Shown: positions 8,056-17,150, counted from the first letter of the stretch. The stretch: DNA of 64,000 nucleotides from Sporomusa malonica (GCF_041428715.1 NZ_CP155572.1), one strand, 5' to 3'. Numbers and translations are program-made. Notes: a model not told the origin generated them from the sequence alone.

Positions 8056-9402
8056 TTAAGGGCGAAAAAATGCAGAGGTTTCACCAAAAGTCTGTCGAAG
8101 AAATTTGCCAACAGCCTGTCCAATCAAGGCTTTTCCCTTGCTATCTGGATGTAAACCATCGGTAGCAAATTGAGCAGGCATAACACCCTCACCACTCATA
8201 AATATTGGCGTAATATCTACATGGTAGGGTTGGTCCTTTATCCATTCGTTTACTTTATGCCACTCACTCTGCCACTCTGAGCTTGTATCCTCGTTAAAAG
8301 CGCGTTTTATAAGTGCAGGATTTACTGGAGTAAGTGTCAGAAAAACGGGGATGATCTTATTTTCCTGGCATTTTTCCCTAATTTGTCGTAAGTTATTAAT
8401 TACGTCTGACGCCGGAGTTCCAGCACGAATATCGTTAATTCCCCCCATAATCACAAGTATTTGTGGATGAAAAGGCAATACGTCATAGTCAAACCGCGCA
8501 TAGATAGTATTGGTTGTGTCACCACTCCGTCCTAAATTTTTCATGGGAATACCGACATAACTTGTCCAGTCGTAAACCGGATCACTCGGAGGATTAGAAA
8601 TCGCACCACCACCATGAGTAACGCTGTCACCCAATGCAGCCACAATATTACCTTCTCCCTGAACTGTAAAAGGCTGCGCCTCTGACCATTTTCCCAACTG
8701 CTGCCCTTTGGCATCCAGAGCAACGACCCGCCACCAATATATGCCTGGTTCTGTAAAAGCGTCGATGTCATAACAGTCAAATGACGAGGCCCCTTTTATT
8801 ACATAACTCTTTTTAAGGTTGTTAGACTGGAGCTCTCTAGAAAAAATTTGAACCTCATAAGCAGCTGCATTCAAAACTGGAATCCAAGAATAGGTAGGAT
8901 ATAGAGGAAGTCTAGCCAAAGTATCTAAATGAGCGGTAATAAATGGTGATACTGGGTCAACTTCACCGTCCACCAATTTCATCGGATCAGTAAACGGGGA
9001 AATCGGCTCTCGGTCCAAATTCAACGCCCTCACTTGCCACCAAACTGCCTCTCTTTTAGGAAAAAGCGAGATGTCTAACTCAACTCCGGGAGTATATATT
9101 TCATTGTAAAGAGTGTTATTTTCAAGGTTGATCTCATCTTTCATACCCTCATGTTGGTTCCTAAACACAAGCTGGTATGCTACTGCATCCGGGATAGCTT
9201 CCCATACTAAGCGAATTTTTTTTCCATTCAAATCTCCTGACTGAGCTTGAGAAGTACAGGGGAAGGAAATGGATGATTGAAAAAATGGGAATAACAGAAC
9301 CAAACAAAACAAGATACTCATGGTTCTGAGTACAAAAGAAGTCCTACGCTTTCTTCGGTTATTAGCCTGGCGTGACAGGCGATTACGATCTGAACGTGTC
9401 AT
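8056..9402 (-). CDS. Secreted or anchored SGNH/GDSL hydrolase with two N-terminal beta-type domains
   Basis: A basic N-terminus (residues 1-25) is followed by a hydrophobic segment at 26-46, so the protein is exported or membrane anchored. Residues ~60-250 contain two repeats of fibronectin-III-like character, each with a WW[QR]V strand (WWQVRAL and WWRVVAL). The SGNH hydrolase domain follows: nucleophile Ser260 in ALGDSVTHGG, block GGINDI and the C-terminal DGLHP Asp-His pair. Such enzymes remove acyl or acetyl groups from polysaccharides or lipids. It is a single gene; the substrate is unknown. Confidence 0.85.
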   Translation of the reverse strand: MTRSDRNRLSRQANNRRKRRTSFVLRTMSILFCLVLLFPFFQSSISFPCTSQAQSGDLNGKKIRLVWEAIPDAVAYQLVFRNQHEGMKDEINLENNTLYNEIYTPGVELDISLFPKREAVWWQVRALNLDREPISPFTDPMKLVDGEVDPVSPFITAHLDTLARLPLYPTYSWIPVLNAAAYEVQIFSRELQSNNLKKSYVIKGASSFDCYDIDAFTEPGIYWWRVVALDAKGQQLGKWSEAQPFTVQGEGNIVAALGDSVTHGGGAISNPPSDPVYDWTSYVGIPMKNLGRSGDTTNTIYARFDYDVLPFHPQILVIMGGINDIRAGTPASDVINNLRQIREKCQENKIIPVFLTLTPVNPALIKRAFNEDTSSEWQSEWHKVNEWIKDQPYHVDITPIFMSGEGVMPAQFATDGLHPDSKGKALIGQAVGKFLRQTFGETSAFFRP

Positions 9403-9454
9403 TTTGGATTACCTACCTTGCATTGATTGTGGTCTGGGATGTATTAAAGTCATA

Positions 9455-9967
9455 TCATTCTTCTATTGGCTTCTCAGGTCCACGGAGTTGGTACTGGTAA
9501 AAATTCAAGTCAAGCCATTTGCCAAATTTATATCCAGCTTTCCGAATAATACCAGACTCGCTAAAGCCTAATTTTTCGTGCATTAACTTACTACCATCAT
9601 TGCTAGCGTCAATTCCGGCGACCAACGTAGCATAGCCGTTTGCGTTAGCAATCTCTATGAGCTTTTGCAATAGGGCGGTACCAATATGTTTTCCTCTATG
9701 GTTTTTGTGGACGTAGACTGAATGTTCTATTGTATACTTATATGCAGGCCAAGCTCTAAAAGGTCCAAATGTTGCGAACCCGACGACTAGATTGTTTTCT
9801 TCAAACACCAAGACAGGAAATCCGTCGCTAACCTTTTTTTCATACCATGAGCTTCTATCCTCGAGGGTATGAGGCTTGTAATGATAGACTGCCGTCGTGT
9901 TAAGTATTGCGTCATTATAAATATCCAGAATAGCAATTAAATCGCCATGCTCTGCATAACGAATCAT
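9455..9967 (-). CDS. GNAT acetyltransferase, phosphinothricin/methionine-sulfoximine type
   Basis: This 170-residue acetyl-CoA-dependent N-acetyltransferase has the PAT-subfamily start IYNDAILNTTAVYHYKP and the acetyl-CoA loop NHRGKHIGTALL, followed by ASNDGSKLMHEKLGF. Relatives acetylate phosphinothricin or methionine sulfoximine/sulfone. The ATG at 9965-9967 has GGAGGTG upstream; the longer frame to 10030 lacks a site. It has no operon partner. Its true substrate cannot be inferred beyond the subfamily. Confidence 0.85.
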   Translation of the reverse strand: MIRYAEHGDLIAILDIYNDAILNTTAVYHYKPHTLEDRSSWYEKKVSDGFPVLVFEENNLVVGFATFGPFRAWPAYKYTIEHSVYVHKNHRGKHIGTALLQKLIEIANANGYATLVAGIDASNDGSKLMHEKLGFSESGIIRKAGYKFGKWLDLNFYQYQLRGPEKPIEE

Positions 9968-10129
9968 AGGCACACCTCCATATAGGTTGTTTATCTTTAA
10001 TTTCGACAGGAACTTTGGCGCTTCCTGCACGAATACGGGGGCTACATTGGCGGTTTTCTATTTACTTTTCCATTTATTTCTAGGTATTATATAATTCAAT
10101 CGACAGATACTATGAGTGTAAAGGGTCTG

Positions 10130-10500
10130 TAATGGTCGAGCCAAGATTGGTGTCGGATATCTTCTGGTGTTCGGCATCAGTCGGCCAAAGATTGGCGTCG
10201 GGTCGAAAGGCTCGGCGTTAGTCGGCGGGAAGACTGGCATGGGTCTTGAAAGGCTGTACGGTAGCCCAACTGTTGCCGTGTGGTCCCAAGGGATCTATGT
10301 TGGTCGAGCTAAGACTGCTATGGGTTGTGAATCATACGGGTCGTTTGCAGTCGAGAGATTGCAGGCGGTTCAGTAGCTATCTGTGGTAGTCGAGCAAAGG
10401 TTTGCATCGGTTGTGTAATGCTTGTGGGTAGGCGAAAGTCTGCGTATAGGTATGTAATGATCGGTGTAGGCTGTAGCGTAGATTGTTGCAGGCTCTTTAC
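10130..10500. repeat. Diverged repeat array upstream of cydA
   Basis: This gene-free stretch contains about seven related units that begin GTCGAGC or GTCGGCC, continue as AAGATTGGYGTCGG, and end in a variable G/T-rich segment. Units start near 10134, 10172, 10218, 10302, 10349, 10388 and 10428, so spacing is mostly 35-50 bp with one longer gap. The plus strand is strongly G-rich. Short open frames here are not gene-like. It is not a CRISPR array because the repeats are imperfect and the spacers irregular. Function unknown. Confidence 0.55.
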
Positions 10501-10515
10501 TCTAACGAATTTTTT

Positions 10516-10540
10516 AATCCACTCAACAATTGAGTGGATT
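10516..10540. terminator. Perfect 11-bp stem-loop upstream of cydA
   Basis: AATCCACTCAA pairs with TTGAGTGGATT around a 3-nt loop, 74 nt before the cydA start. It could be an attenuator, an operator for a redox regulator, or the end of a transcript from the repeat array. Sequence alone does not decide. Confidence 0.5.
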
Positions 10541-10613
10541 TTGAATTTCATAAGAAGTCCCCAATCGACAAATATTAGATTGTCGGCAAAGTGCATTTCA
10601 ATGTGAGGGATCC

Positions 10614-11954
10614 ATGGACAATACAGCTTTAAATTTGGCACGAATCCAGTTTGGGATCACGCTGACATATCATTTTTGGTTTGTTGCCCTTACCCTTGGA
10701 CTTTCTATCCTAATCGCATTAATAGAAGCTCATTACGTCCGAACTGGAGACAAAAGCAGTAAGGTAATGGCAAAATTCTGGGGCAAGCTGTTTTTGGTTA
10801 ACTATGCTGTTGGGATAGCGACTGGTCTGGTTAACGAGTTTCAGTTCGGGATGAATTGGTCGGAGTTGTCAAAATTCGTAGGAAGTATGTTCGGGTCTTC
10901 ATTAGCGTTTGAAGCCTTAACTGCTTTTTTCGTGGAATCTGTTGCGATCGGAATATGGGTGTATGGTTGGGATAAGATTTCTAAACGTGCTCATCTTGCC
11001 GCTATCTGCCTTATAGCGGTAGCCAGCAATTATTCAGCGTTCTGGATTTTGTCAGCCAATTCTTTCATGCAACATCCTGTGGGCTATATAATTAATAATG
11101 GGCGGGTGGAGCTAAACGACTTAGCTGCGTTAATCACAAATCGATATCTTTTTTACCAGTATTTCCATAGCATTCTATCTGGTTTGGTGGTAGCCGGGTA
11201 TTTTGTTATGGCTGTTAGCGCCTATTACCTTCTCCGTAAGAATCATCTAAGCAGATTCAAGCGCTCTTTCAAATTAGGGCTAGTGTGCGCAATGATAGCC
11301 ACGAGCCTCGTGGTTTTTACTGGGCATTTTTACAATCAGTATCTCGCCAACATTCAACCGATGAAAATGGCAGCATCGGAGGCCTTGTGGGAAACAGCCA
11401 CTCCAGCCCCTTTTGTTGTCTTCGCCATCATTGATGAGGATAAGCGAAGGAATATGTATCAATTGGCACTACCATCAGGACTCTCCGTGTTGGCTTATAA
11501 TAGTCTTAATACTCCTGTGAAAGGAATCAATAACTTACAAGCTGAGTATGAAGGTCAATATGGCCCAGGGTATTATATACCCCCAGTGACAATATTGTTT
11601 TGGAGTTTTCGGGCCATGGTAAGTATCGGTTTTTTTCTGGTTCTGCTGGCTTCATTAAATTGTTGGTATTGGCGAAAAAAGCAAATTGAAGATTGTCCAA
11701 CCTTATTAAAAGTTACTATGTGGAGCCTGCCGTTACCCTATTTGGCAATCACTTTGGGCTGGACAATGACGGAAATGGGCAGACAGCCTTGGATTGTGTA
11801 TGGCCTATTGCTAACTGAGAAAGGTGTTTCAAAAATTGTTCCCGCGGCGAGTGTATGGGTCTCTTTGATTACGTTTTCAACGGTCTATGCCTGTATTGCC
11901 TTGGCTGCTGTTTATGTTGCTCGCAAAATAATCCTTGAGGGCCCTGACAACTAG
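10614..11954 (+). CDS. cydA: Cytochrome bd oxidase subunit I
   Basis: This membrane subunit carries the three hemes (b558, b595, d) and oxidises quinol while reducing O2. His20 in LTYHFWF is the expected N-terminal heme ligand, followed by NEFQFGMNW, the SFMQHPVG stretch, the periplasmic quinol (Q) loop around residues 250-310 and the invariant GRQPW motif. At 446 residues it has the short Q-loop form common in Firmicutes. A GAGGGA site precedes the ATG. It forms an operon with cydB, 28 bp downstream. The oxidase would let an otherwise anaerobic cell scavenge oxygen. No cydDC genes follow. Confidence 0.95.
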   Translation: MDNTALNLARIQFGITLTYHFWFVALTLGLSILIALIEAHYVRTGDKSSKVMAKFWGKLFLVNYAVGIATGLVNEFQFGMNWSELSKFVGSMFGSSLAFEALTAFFVESVAIGIWVYGWDKISKRAHLAAICLIAVASNYSAFWILSANSFMQHPVGYIINNGRVELNDLAALITNRYLFYQYFHSILSGLVVAGYFVMAVSAYYLLRKNHLSRFKRSFKLGLVCAMIATSLVVFTGHFYNQYLANIQPMKMAASEALWETATPAPFVVFAIIDEDKRRNMYQLALPSGLSVLAYNSLNTPVKGINNLQAEYEGQYGPGYYIPPVTILFWSFRAMVSIGFFLVLLASLNCWYWRKKQIEDCPTLLKVTMWSLPLPYLAITLGWTMTEMGRQPWIVYGLLLTEKGVSKIVPAASVWVSLITFSTVYACIALAAVYVARKIILEGPDN

Positions 11955-11982
11955 GTTAAGCAAGATTCTGATAGGGGTAATA

Positions 11983-13233
11983 ATGGACTTAAACACGATA
12001 TGTTTTCTAATGTTTGGCTTTCTATTCATTGGTTATTTGGTGTTAGAAGGTTTTGATTATGGCGTTGGTATGATTCTCCCCTTCCTCGGGAAATCAGATA
12101 CAGAGCGTCAGGCAATTATTAATACGCTGGCCCCAGTATGGGAAGGAAACGAGGTATGGTTAATAGCCGCCGGTGCAGTGTTATTTGCTGGTTTTCCTCA
12201 GGTCTACGCCACGCTGTTCAGCGGGTTATACCTTGCGCTGCTCTTAATAGTATCTTCGCTTATTTTTCGGGGAGTTGCTTTTGAGTTTCGCAATAAGGAT
12301 ATCAACCATAATTGGCGGAAATTTTGGGAATGGGCAATTTTCTTTGGTGGAGTTATACCTGCATTGCTCTGGGGAATTGCCGTTACCAACCTTTTAACCG
12401 GGTTGCCGATAAACGGCGAAATGCAATATAGCGGCACTTTTTGGGATTTGTTAAATCCATATACGTTGTTCGGTGGATTGGCTTTTGTTTTTGCGTTCTT
12501 ATTGCATGGAGCGGTTTATCTCACGCTAAGATTGGATCAACAGTTAATTCTACGGACAAGAAAGATGGGGCTTATCACAGGCAAATACGCGATGTATATA
12601 GTTGTAGTCTTCGCTATTCTAACATTTGTATATACGGATTTGACATCGAAACCAATAGCAAGCGGGATATTGGTAGCATCTGTGTTGACATTGATCCTTT
12701 GTTATCGTTGCCTAAGGGATAGGGAATATACTAAGAGTTTTGTTTGCAGTACTGTTGCTATTTTTTCTATGATTGCCGCTATGTTTGTCGGACTGTTTCC
12801 CAGGTTTATTGTTTCCAGTTTAGATCCGAATTGGAGTCTTACTATTTACAACTCCGCTTCAAACCCTTTGACCTTAAAGATCATGACAGTGACTATGGCA
12901 ATAGTTTTGCCTGTTGTGCTTGTGTTCGAAGGTTGGAAATACTATATCTTTAGGCAGAGGATATGTGTAACTGAAATAGGCTTCAAGTCACGGATAAAAC
13001 TATGGGAGCAATTACATGATAAATTAGAAGAGCTAAATAAATATTATCGCATTACTACCATCGTTCTAGAAAAAGCAAAAAGTACCGTAGAAAGAGGAGG
13101 CAGCATACAATTAGATGAAATGAAACACGGTAGTGTGACTAGGCAAATCTTTGAATTTAAGGCTTTAATACAGCGTGGTCGTCAGCTAATGTACATTATT
13201 GCCGAGAAGATAAAAATCTTAAGGAAATCTTGA
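11983..13233 (+). CDS. cydB: Cytochrome bd oxidase subunit II with C-terminal extension
   Basis: Subunit II stabilises the bd oxidase. The N-terminal GYLVLEGFDYGVGMILPF and the WEGNEVWLI motif identify it. The ATG at 11983 was preferred over in-frame TTG/ATA codons upstream because homologues begin just before this sequence. The 416-residue protein has the usual set of membrane segments up to about residue 325. After that comes a charged, probably helical tail of ~75 residues (LWEQLHDKLEELNKYYR and beyond) that exceeds the normal CydB length. The tail is cytoplasmic or external by inference; its role is unknown. Confidence 0.93.
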   Translation: MDLNTICFLMFGFLFIGYLVLEGFDYGVGMILPFLGKSDTERQAIINTLAPVWEGNEVWLIAAGAVLFAGFPQVYATLFSGLYLALLLIVSSLIFRGVAFEFRNKDINHNWRKFWEWAIFFGGVIPALLWGIAVTNLLTGLPINGEMQYSGTFWDLLNPYTLFGGLAFVFAFLLHGAVYLTLRLDQQLILRTRKMGLITGKYAMYIVVVFAILTFVYTDLTSKPIASGILVASVLTLILCYRCLRDREYTKSFVCSTVAIFSMIAAMFVGLFPRFIVSSLDPNWSLTIYNSASNPLTLKIMTVTMAIVLPVVLVFEGWKYYIFRQRICVTEIGFKSRIKLWEQLHDKLEELNKYYRITTIVLEKAKSTVERGGSIQLDEMKHGSVTRQIFEFKALIQRGRQLMYIIAEKIKILRKS

Positions 13234-13282
13234 AATCATTTATTATCAATTTAGCTAATCTAGTTAAGACGGCCAATTATTA

Positions 13283-13332
13283 TTGACAAGAATGCTAAGA
13301 TAGGATAAAATCAATTCGATGATTATCGAATT
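13283..13332 (+). promoter_or_regulatory. Promoter and ArsR-type operator
   Basis: TTGACA (13283-13288) and TAAAAT (13306-13311) are separated by exactly 17 bp. Just downstream the inverted repeat AATTCGAT-GATT-ATCGAATT (13313-13332) overlaps the expected transcription start. An ArsR-family gene starts 30 nt later, so autorepression is likely. Confidence 0.7.
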
Positions 13333-13362
13333 TTGATATAGTTAACAGCGGAGATGTAAAAC

Positions 13363-13665
13363 ATGGATACAAAAAAAATGGCAAAGATATTTAAAGCTCT
13401 TTCAAATCCCAATCGGTTAGAATTATATTTAAAGATTGCCGAGGCGCATGAAGCTAGTTTTGAAACTGGCGGAGAATGTTCTGTCGCAGACATTATGAGT
13501 TGCCTAAGCATCGGTGCCCCAACCATTTCGCATCATATAAAAGAATTGGCGAACGCAGATTTGATTGCCACTGAAAAAAGGGGAAAATTTTTAATCTGCA
13601 GGGTAAATGAAAAATTGGTTACTGAAGTCAGTAAGCTGCTAACGCTGCAGCAATCGCCTGAATAG
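13363..13665 (+). CDS. ArsR/SmtB-family transcriptional repressor
   Basis: This 100-residue winged-helix protein has the family start AKIFKALSNPNRLELYLKI and recognition helix region GAPTISHHIKELANADLI. Two cysteines (in GGECSVADIMSCL) fall around helix 3-4, where metal- or redox-sensing members keep ligands, but there is no ELCVCDL motif, so the inducer is unclear. The perfect palindrome in its own leader and the co-directional EFR1 gene 78 bp downstream suggest that it controls itself and that gene. Confidence 0.85.
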   Translation: MDTKKMAKIFKALSNPNRLELYLKIAEAHEASFETGGECSVADIMSCLSIGAPTISHHIKELANADLIATEKRGKFLICRVNEKLVTEVSKLLTLQQSPE

Positions 13666-13743
13666 ACCTTTTTTTCTTCTACATTTCGACAATTATTAAA
13701 CTATAATAGCGTCGTTGTAATGATATTTTAAGGAGAAATACAA

Positions 13744-14499
13744 ATGAAAACCTTTTATTTTACGGCCACAGGCAATAGTTTGTATGTTGCAAAAAGAATT
13801 GGCGGAGAACTACACTCGATTCCTCAGCTGCTGAGGGAAGAGAAGAGTGAATTTGAAGATGAAGTAATTGGGTTTGTATTTCCCTGTTATGGATTTGGAA
13901 TCCCAAGGATCGTAACCGACTTTATCCAAAAGTCGAAATTTAAGGCTAAATACTTCTTTGCAATCATGACTTATGGTAATAAGGCAGCATCCGGGTTAAA
14001 AAACATAGAGGAAATTGGGAGCAAAACTGGTATTCAATTCAACTATACAAATGAAATACTAATGATTGATAACTATCTACCTTTATTTAAGGTAGAAGAC
14101 CAGCTAAAAAAAGAGAGCTCGAAACAAATTGAAGAAAGACTGGACCAAATAGTAGGTAATATCAAAAGCAGACAAGAAAAGCTGATAAGAAAAGGACTTC
14201 TTTCGGATATGTTCTCTAAGCCTATCCATAATTTCTCAGCTAAATATCATCAAGATGATGGGGATAAGCGGTTTATTATTCAGGACAAATGTAACAGTTG
14301 TAAAGTATGTGAGCAGGTTTGTCCTGTCAGTAATATTAAAGTTGGAATAAAACCAAAGTTTCTGCATAAATGTGAATGTTGTTTTGCATGTATACATCAT
14401 TGCCCTCAAAATGCCATACACTTGAAAGCAGAGAGAAGCTCAGCTAGATTCATTAACCAGAATGTAAAACTAAAGGAAATCATTAATGCAAATAATTAG
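13744..14499 (+). CDS. EFR1-type flavodoxin-ferredoxin fusion protein
   Basis: The first ~165 residues follow the flavodoxin pattern, with an FMN phosphate loop FTATGNSLYVAKRI. The C-terminal ~70 residues carry two [4Fe-4S] motifs, CNSCKVCEQVCP and CECCFACIHHCP. EFR1-family proteins move electrons between FMN and iron-sulfur clusters in the cytoplasm of anaerobes; partners are mostly unknown. The length of 251 residues is typical. A GGAG site precedes the ATG. The ArsR gene upstream probably controls it. Confidence 0.88.
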   Translation: MKTFYFTATGNSLYVAKRIGGELHSIPQLLREEKSEFEDEVIGFVFPCYGFGIPRIVTDFIQKSKFKAKYFFAIMTYGNKAASGLKNIEEIGSKTGIQFNYTNEILMIDNYLPLFKVEDQLKKESSKQIEERLDQIVGNIKSRQEKLIRKGLLSDMFSKPIHNFSAKYHQDDGDKRFIIQDKCNSCKVCEQVCPVSNIKVGIKPKFLHKCECCFACIHHCPQNAIHLKAERSSARFINQNVKLKEIINANN

Positions 14500-14540
14500 A
14501 GCAATTTCTAGGTGCGGGATAGAGAGTAGAGGGATAATGT

Positions 14541-15506
14541 ATGAAAAGCAAGTTTATTAATCAAATTCCTACGCCGATGGGTATGGACGTAAAGAAGCTA
14601 GCTACCACGCTAAAAGACTTTGTAAAAGGAAATCCCCAAGGAAGGCCAGATAGGTCTATTCCAGTGGAGCCTTTAGATACTAGCAGCTTGCTAGGTAAGG
14701 AACAAACAAGGATTATATGGTTTGGTCACTCTACTGTACTACTAGAAATGGAAGGAAAAAGAGTATTATTAGACCCGACGTTTGCTAGAACTCCTTCCCC
14801 CTTTCCTCTTTTTGGCGGTAAACGTTATAGCGAAACACTACCGATAGAGCTAGAGGACTTGCCGCCCATTGATATTGTTCTTTTATCTCACGATCATTAT
14901 GACCATTTGGATTATGGTTCAATTACCAAGCTAAAGGCCAAAGTCAGTCAGTTCTATGTTCCCCTTGGCGTTGGGAGTCATTTAGCGAGATGGGGTATTG
15001 CAAAAGAGAAGATAAAAGAACATGATTGGTGGAATGAATCGGAAATTGGGGGACTACGACTAGTCGCTGCACCAGCCAGACATTTTTCCGGTAGAGGTCT
15101 ATTCGATCGTAACACAACCCTGTGGTGTTCATGGGTAATTGAAGGAAAGCATTCAAAGGTATATTTTAGTGGTGATAGCGGCTATGGTCCTCATTTCAAA
15201 GAAATAGGAGAAAAGTACGGACCTTTTGATTTGACGTTAATGGAGTGTGGTCAATATAATGAGCGGTGGTCTACGATTCATATGATGCCGGAAGAAACAG
15301 TACAGGCTCATCTTGATGTAAAAGGTAATCTTCTAATCCCCATACATTGGGCTGCCTTTTCTTTGGCGTTGCATGACTGGACAGAGCCTATTGAACGAAT
15401 AACCAAAAGGGCAAAAGAAGGCAACACACCTGTTTCTACGCCGAAAATAGGGGAAGCTGTTGTCGCTGGTGCTGCTGAGTACCCCAAATCTATTTGGTGG
15501 AAATAA
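14541..15506 (+). CDS. Metallo-beta-lactamase-fold hydrolase (UlaG/NAPE-PLD-like)
   Basis: The zinc motif is present as LSHDHYDHLDY (HxHxDH), with further ligands in PARHFSGRG, YFSGDSGYG and IPIHW. The pattern IIWFGHSTVLLEMEGKRVLLDP at the N-terminus is that of the NAPE-PLD/UlaG-like group of phosphodiesterases and lactonases. The 321-residue protein has no signal peptide. It lies 42 bp after EFR1 and 49-52 bp before the aldo/keto reductase, so the three may be co-transcribed. The substrate is unknown. Confidence 0.85.
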   Translation: MKSKFINQIPTPMGMDVKKLATTLKDFVKGNPQGRPDRSIPVEPLDTSSLLGKEQTRIIWFGHSTVLLEMEGKRVLLDPTFARTPSPFPLFGGKRYSETLPIELEDLPPIDIVLLSHDHYDHLDYGSITKLKAKVSQFYVPLGVGSHLARWGIAKEKIKEHDWWNESEIGGLRLVAAPARHFSGRGLFDRNTTLWCSWVIEGKHSKVYFSGDSGYGPHFKEIGEKYGPFDLTLMECGQYNERWSTIHMMPEETVQAHLDVKGNLLIPIHWAAFSLALHDWTEPIERITKRAKEGNTPVSTPKIGEAVVAGAAEYPKSIWWK

Positions 15507-15557
15507 ACGATCACTAAGGCGGTTTTGGACATCCGAAAATTTTAATGGCGAGGTGTG

Positions 15558-16712
15558 ATGATTTTGTTGTACAGAAAGTTTGGTAAGACAAATGAAATGG
15601 TCTCAGTTTTAGGATTTGGCTGCATGAGGCTGCCGATTATTGCCAATGATCCAACAAATATTGATGAGGACAAAGCAATTAACATGATTCGGTATGCCAT
15701 TGATTCAGGCGTAAATTATGTGGATACTGCTTACCCCTATCACGGCACCGGTTTTACTCAAGGCGGAGCAAGCGAACCTTTTGTTGCTAAAGCCTTAAGG
15801 GATGGTTATAGAAAGCGAATCATGCTAGCGACCAAGCTCCCCAGTTGGCTGATCAAAACTAGAACCGATATGGAAAAATACTTAAATGAACAATTAGAAC
15901 GCCTTGAGACAGATGTGATTGATTTTTACCTAGTACATTCATTAAATAAAGGCGTTTGGCCTGTATTAAAAGAAGCTGGCATTAGCGAATTTTTAGATCA
16001 AGCGATTAAAGATGGAAGAATCAAATACGCTGGATTTTCTTTTCATGATGAGAGCGGGCTCTTTAAGGAAATTGTAGATTATTATGACTGGTCATTTTGC
16101 CAAATTCAATATAATTATTTGGACGAAGATTATCAGGCAGGCAAGGAAGGCCTGGAGTATGCTGCCAAAAAAGGTTTGGGTATTGCGATTATGGAGCCTC
16201 TACGCGGCGGTAATATTGTCAATCTGCCCACGGCAGCAAATACTTTACTTGATCAAGCTGAGGTAAAGCGAACTCCGGCGGAATTGGCTTTACGATGGGT
16301 ATGGAATCATCCGGAAGTATCTGTTGTATTAAGCGGTATGACTACTATGGAGCAGGCGACGGAAAACATAAAAGTGGCCCAAGAGGCACAGGCTAATTCA
16401 CTAACGGCAAACGAAGTAGGAATTGTTGAAGAAATAAAAAACCTTTTTAAAGAAAGAATAAAAGTGAATTGTACAGCATGTGCGTACTGCATGCCTTGTC
16501 CTGCAGGAATTAATATTCCGTTTTGCTTTTCAACATATAATGACTATTGGGTTTTTGACGGCACTCCCTCAGCAAAGCAACGGTATGAGATTTTAACTAA
16601 GTTTGCAGCTCCAGCGTCCAAGTGTGTAGAATGTGGCAAATGCGAAGAGCATTGTCCGCAAGGCATTGCAATTCGTGAAGAATTAAAGAATGTTAATGAA
16701 TTATTTGAATGA
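15558..16712 (+). CDS. Aldo/keto reductase with C-terminal ferredoxin domain
   Basis: The N-terminal ~270 residues form the aldo/keto reductase barrel: catalytic Asp in YVDTAYPYHG, Lys in LATKLP and His in FYLVHSL. The C-terminal ~90 residues add CTACAYCMPCPAGINIP and CVECGKCEEHCPQG, four-cysteine motifs for two [4Fe-4S] clusters. This fusion is common in strict anaerobes and may take electrons from ferredoxin rather than NADPH. The start is uncertain: ATG 15558 is only 2 nt from AGGTG, while TTG at 15564 or 15567 has better spacing and a more usual N-terminus (YRKFGKT). Confidence 0.9.
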   Translation: MILLYRKFGKTNEMVSVLGFGCMRLPIIANDPTNIDEDKAINMIRYAIDSGVNYVDTAYPYHGTGFTQGGASEPFVAKALRDGYRKRIMLATKLPSWLIKTRTDMEKYLNEQLERLETDVIDFYLVHSLNKGVWPVLKEAGISEFLDQAIKDGRIKYAGFSFHDESGLFKEIVDYYDWSFCQIQYNYLDEDYQAGKEGLEYAAKKGLGIAIMEPLRGGNIVNLPTAANTLLDQAEVKRTPAELALRWVWNHPEVSVVLSGMTTMEQATENIKVAQEAQANSLTANEVGIVEEIKNLFKERIKVNCTACAYCMPCPAGINIPFCFSTYNDYWVFDGTPSAKQRYEILTKFAAPASKCVECGKCEEHCPQGIAIREELKNVNELFE

Positions 16713-16745
16713 GAACAACTATTTGGCAAAATACAACTAAGTCCT

Positions 16746-16795
16746 GTAAATAGCTAATGCCGCCAACATTGTCGTTGGCGGCATTAGCTATTTAC
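16746..16795. terminator. Very strong terminator between aldo/keto reductase and a short gene
   Basis: The arms pair perfectly over 22 bp, from GTAAATAGCTAATGCC to its complement, with a 6-nt loop. The hairpin overlaps the stop codon of the minus-strand 31-codon gene and serves both convergent genes. Confidence 0.85.
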
Positions 16796-16887
16796 TTCCA
16801 TATCCAAAAGCCATGTTTTGTTCGCTTAACTTCTTCAGGGTGGTTTTTGAGAATCTTTAAATATTCACGCCTGTTTATGTGCGTCAT
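16792..16887 (-). CDS. 31-residue basic protein of unknown function
   Basis: The minus-strand frame begins MTHINRREYLKIL and ends TKHGFWIWK before TAA. It is highly basic with an aromatic C-terminus. Translation is strongly supported by AAGGAGG 8 nt before the ATG and by a dedicated terminator. It is too short for most gene callers. The family is not recognised; it could be a small regulatory or membrane-associated peptide. Confidence 0.65.
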   Translation of the reverse strand: MTHINRREYLKILKNHPEEVKRTKHGFWIWK

Positions 16888-16916
16888 AGACACCCTCCTT
16901 TTTGAGTCTCTATGAC
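16883..16916 (-). promoter_or_regulatory. Hairpin containing the start codon of the 31-codon gene
   Basis: In the transcript GTCATAGA (upstream) pairs with TCTATGAC, which contains the ATG. The AAGGAGG ribosome binding site lies in the 18-nt loop. An 8-bp perfect stem over a start codon suggests translational control, or a DNA operator at the same place. Confidence 0.45.
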
Positions 16917-17150
16917 AGCATGTGTCTGTTTTAATTAAAATATACTCCGGCAAAAGTTGCACTTTGTTTGTTAGAAGCTTCGGATTGTTATCTTTTGCAG
17001 GAGTTTAGTAGTTAAATGGCAAATATTACAATATTTACAATTCTAATTGAAGAATTCTTTATCCTAGGCGAAAGCTATGTTCCCTCTTTCAAAGTCTGTT
17101 AGAAGATCTAGTAGTTCGTATATTTTTAAACCATAATCGGAGGATGATTT

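Noticed and set aside
10130..10500. CRISPR array
   Set aside because: The repeats are imperfect, of uneven spacing and without unique spacers of fixed length; no cas gene is in the window.
10167..10606. Short open frames within the G-rich array
   Set aside because: No ribosome binding sites, and both strands show similar frames because of the repeated, stop-poor sequence.
11935..11982. Upstream start of cydB overlapping cydA
   Set aside because: The ATG at 11983 matches the family N-terminus; the extension has no homologous pattern.
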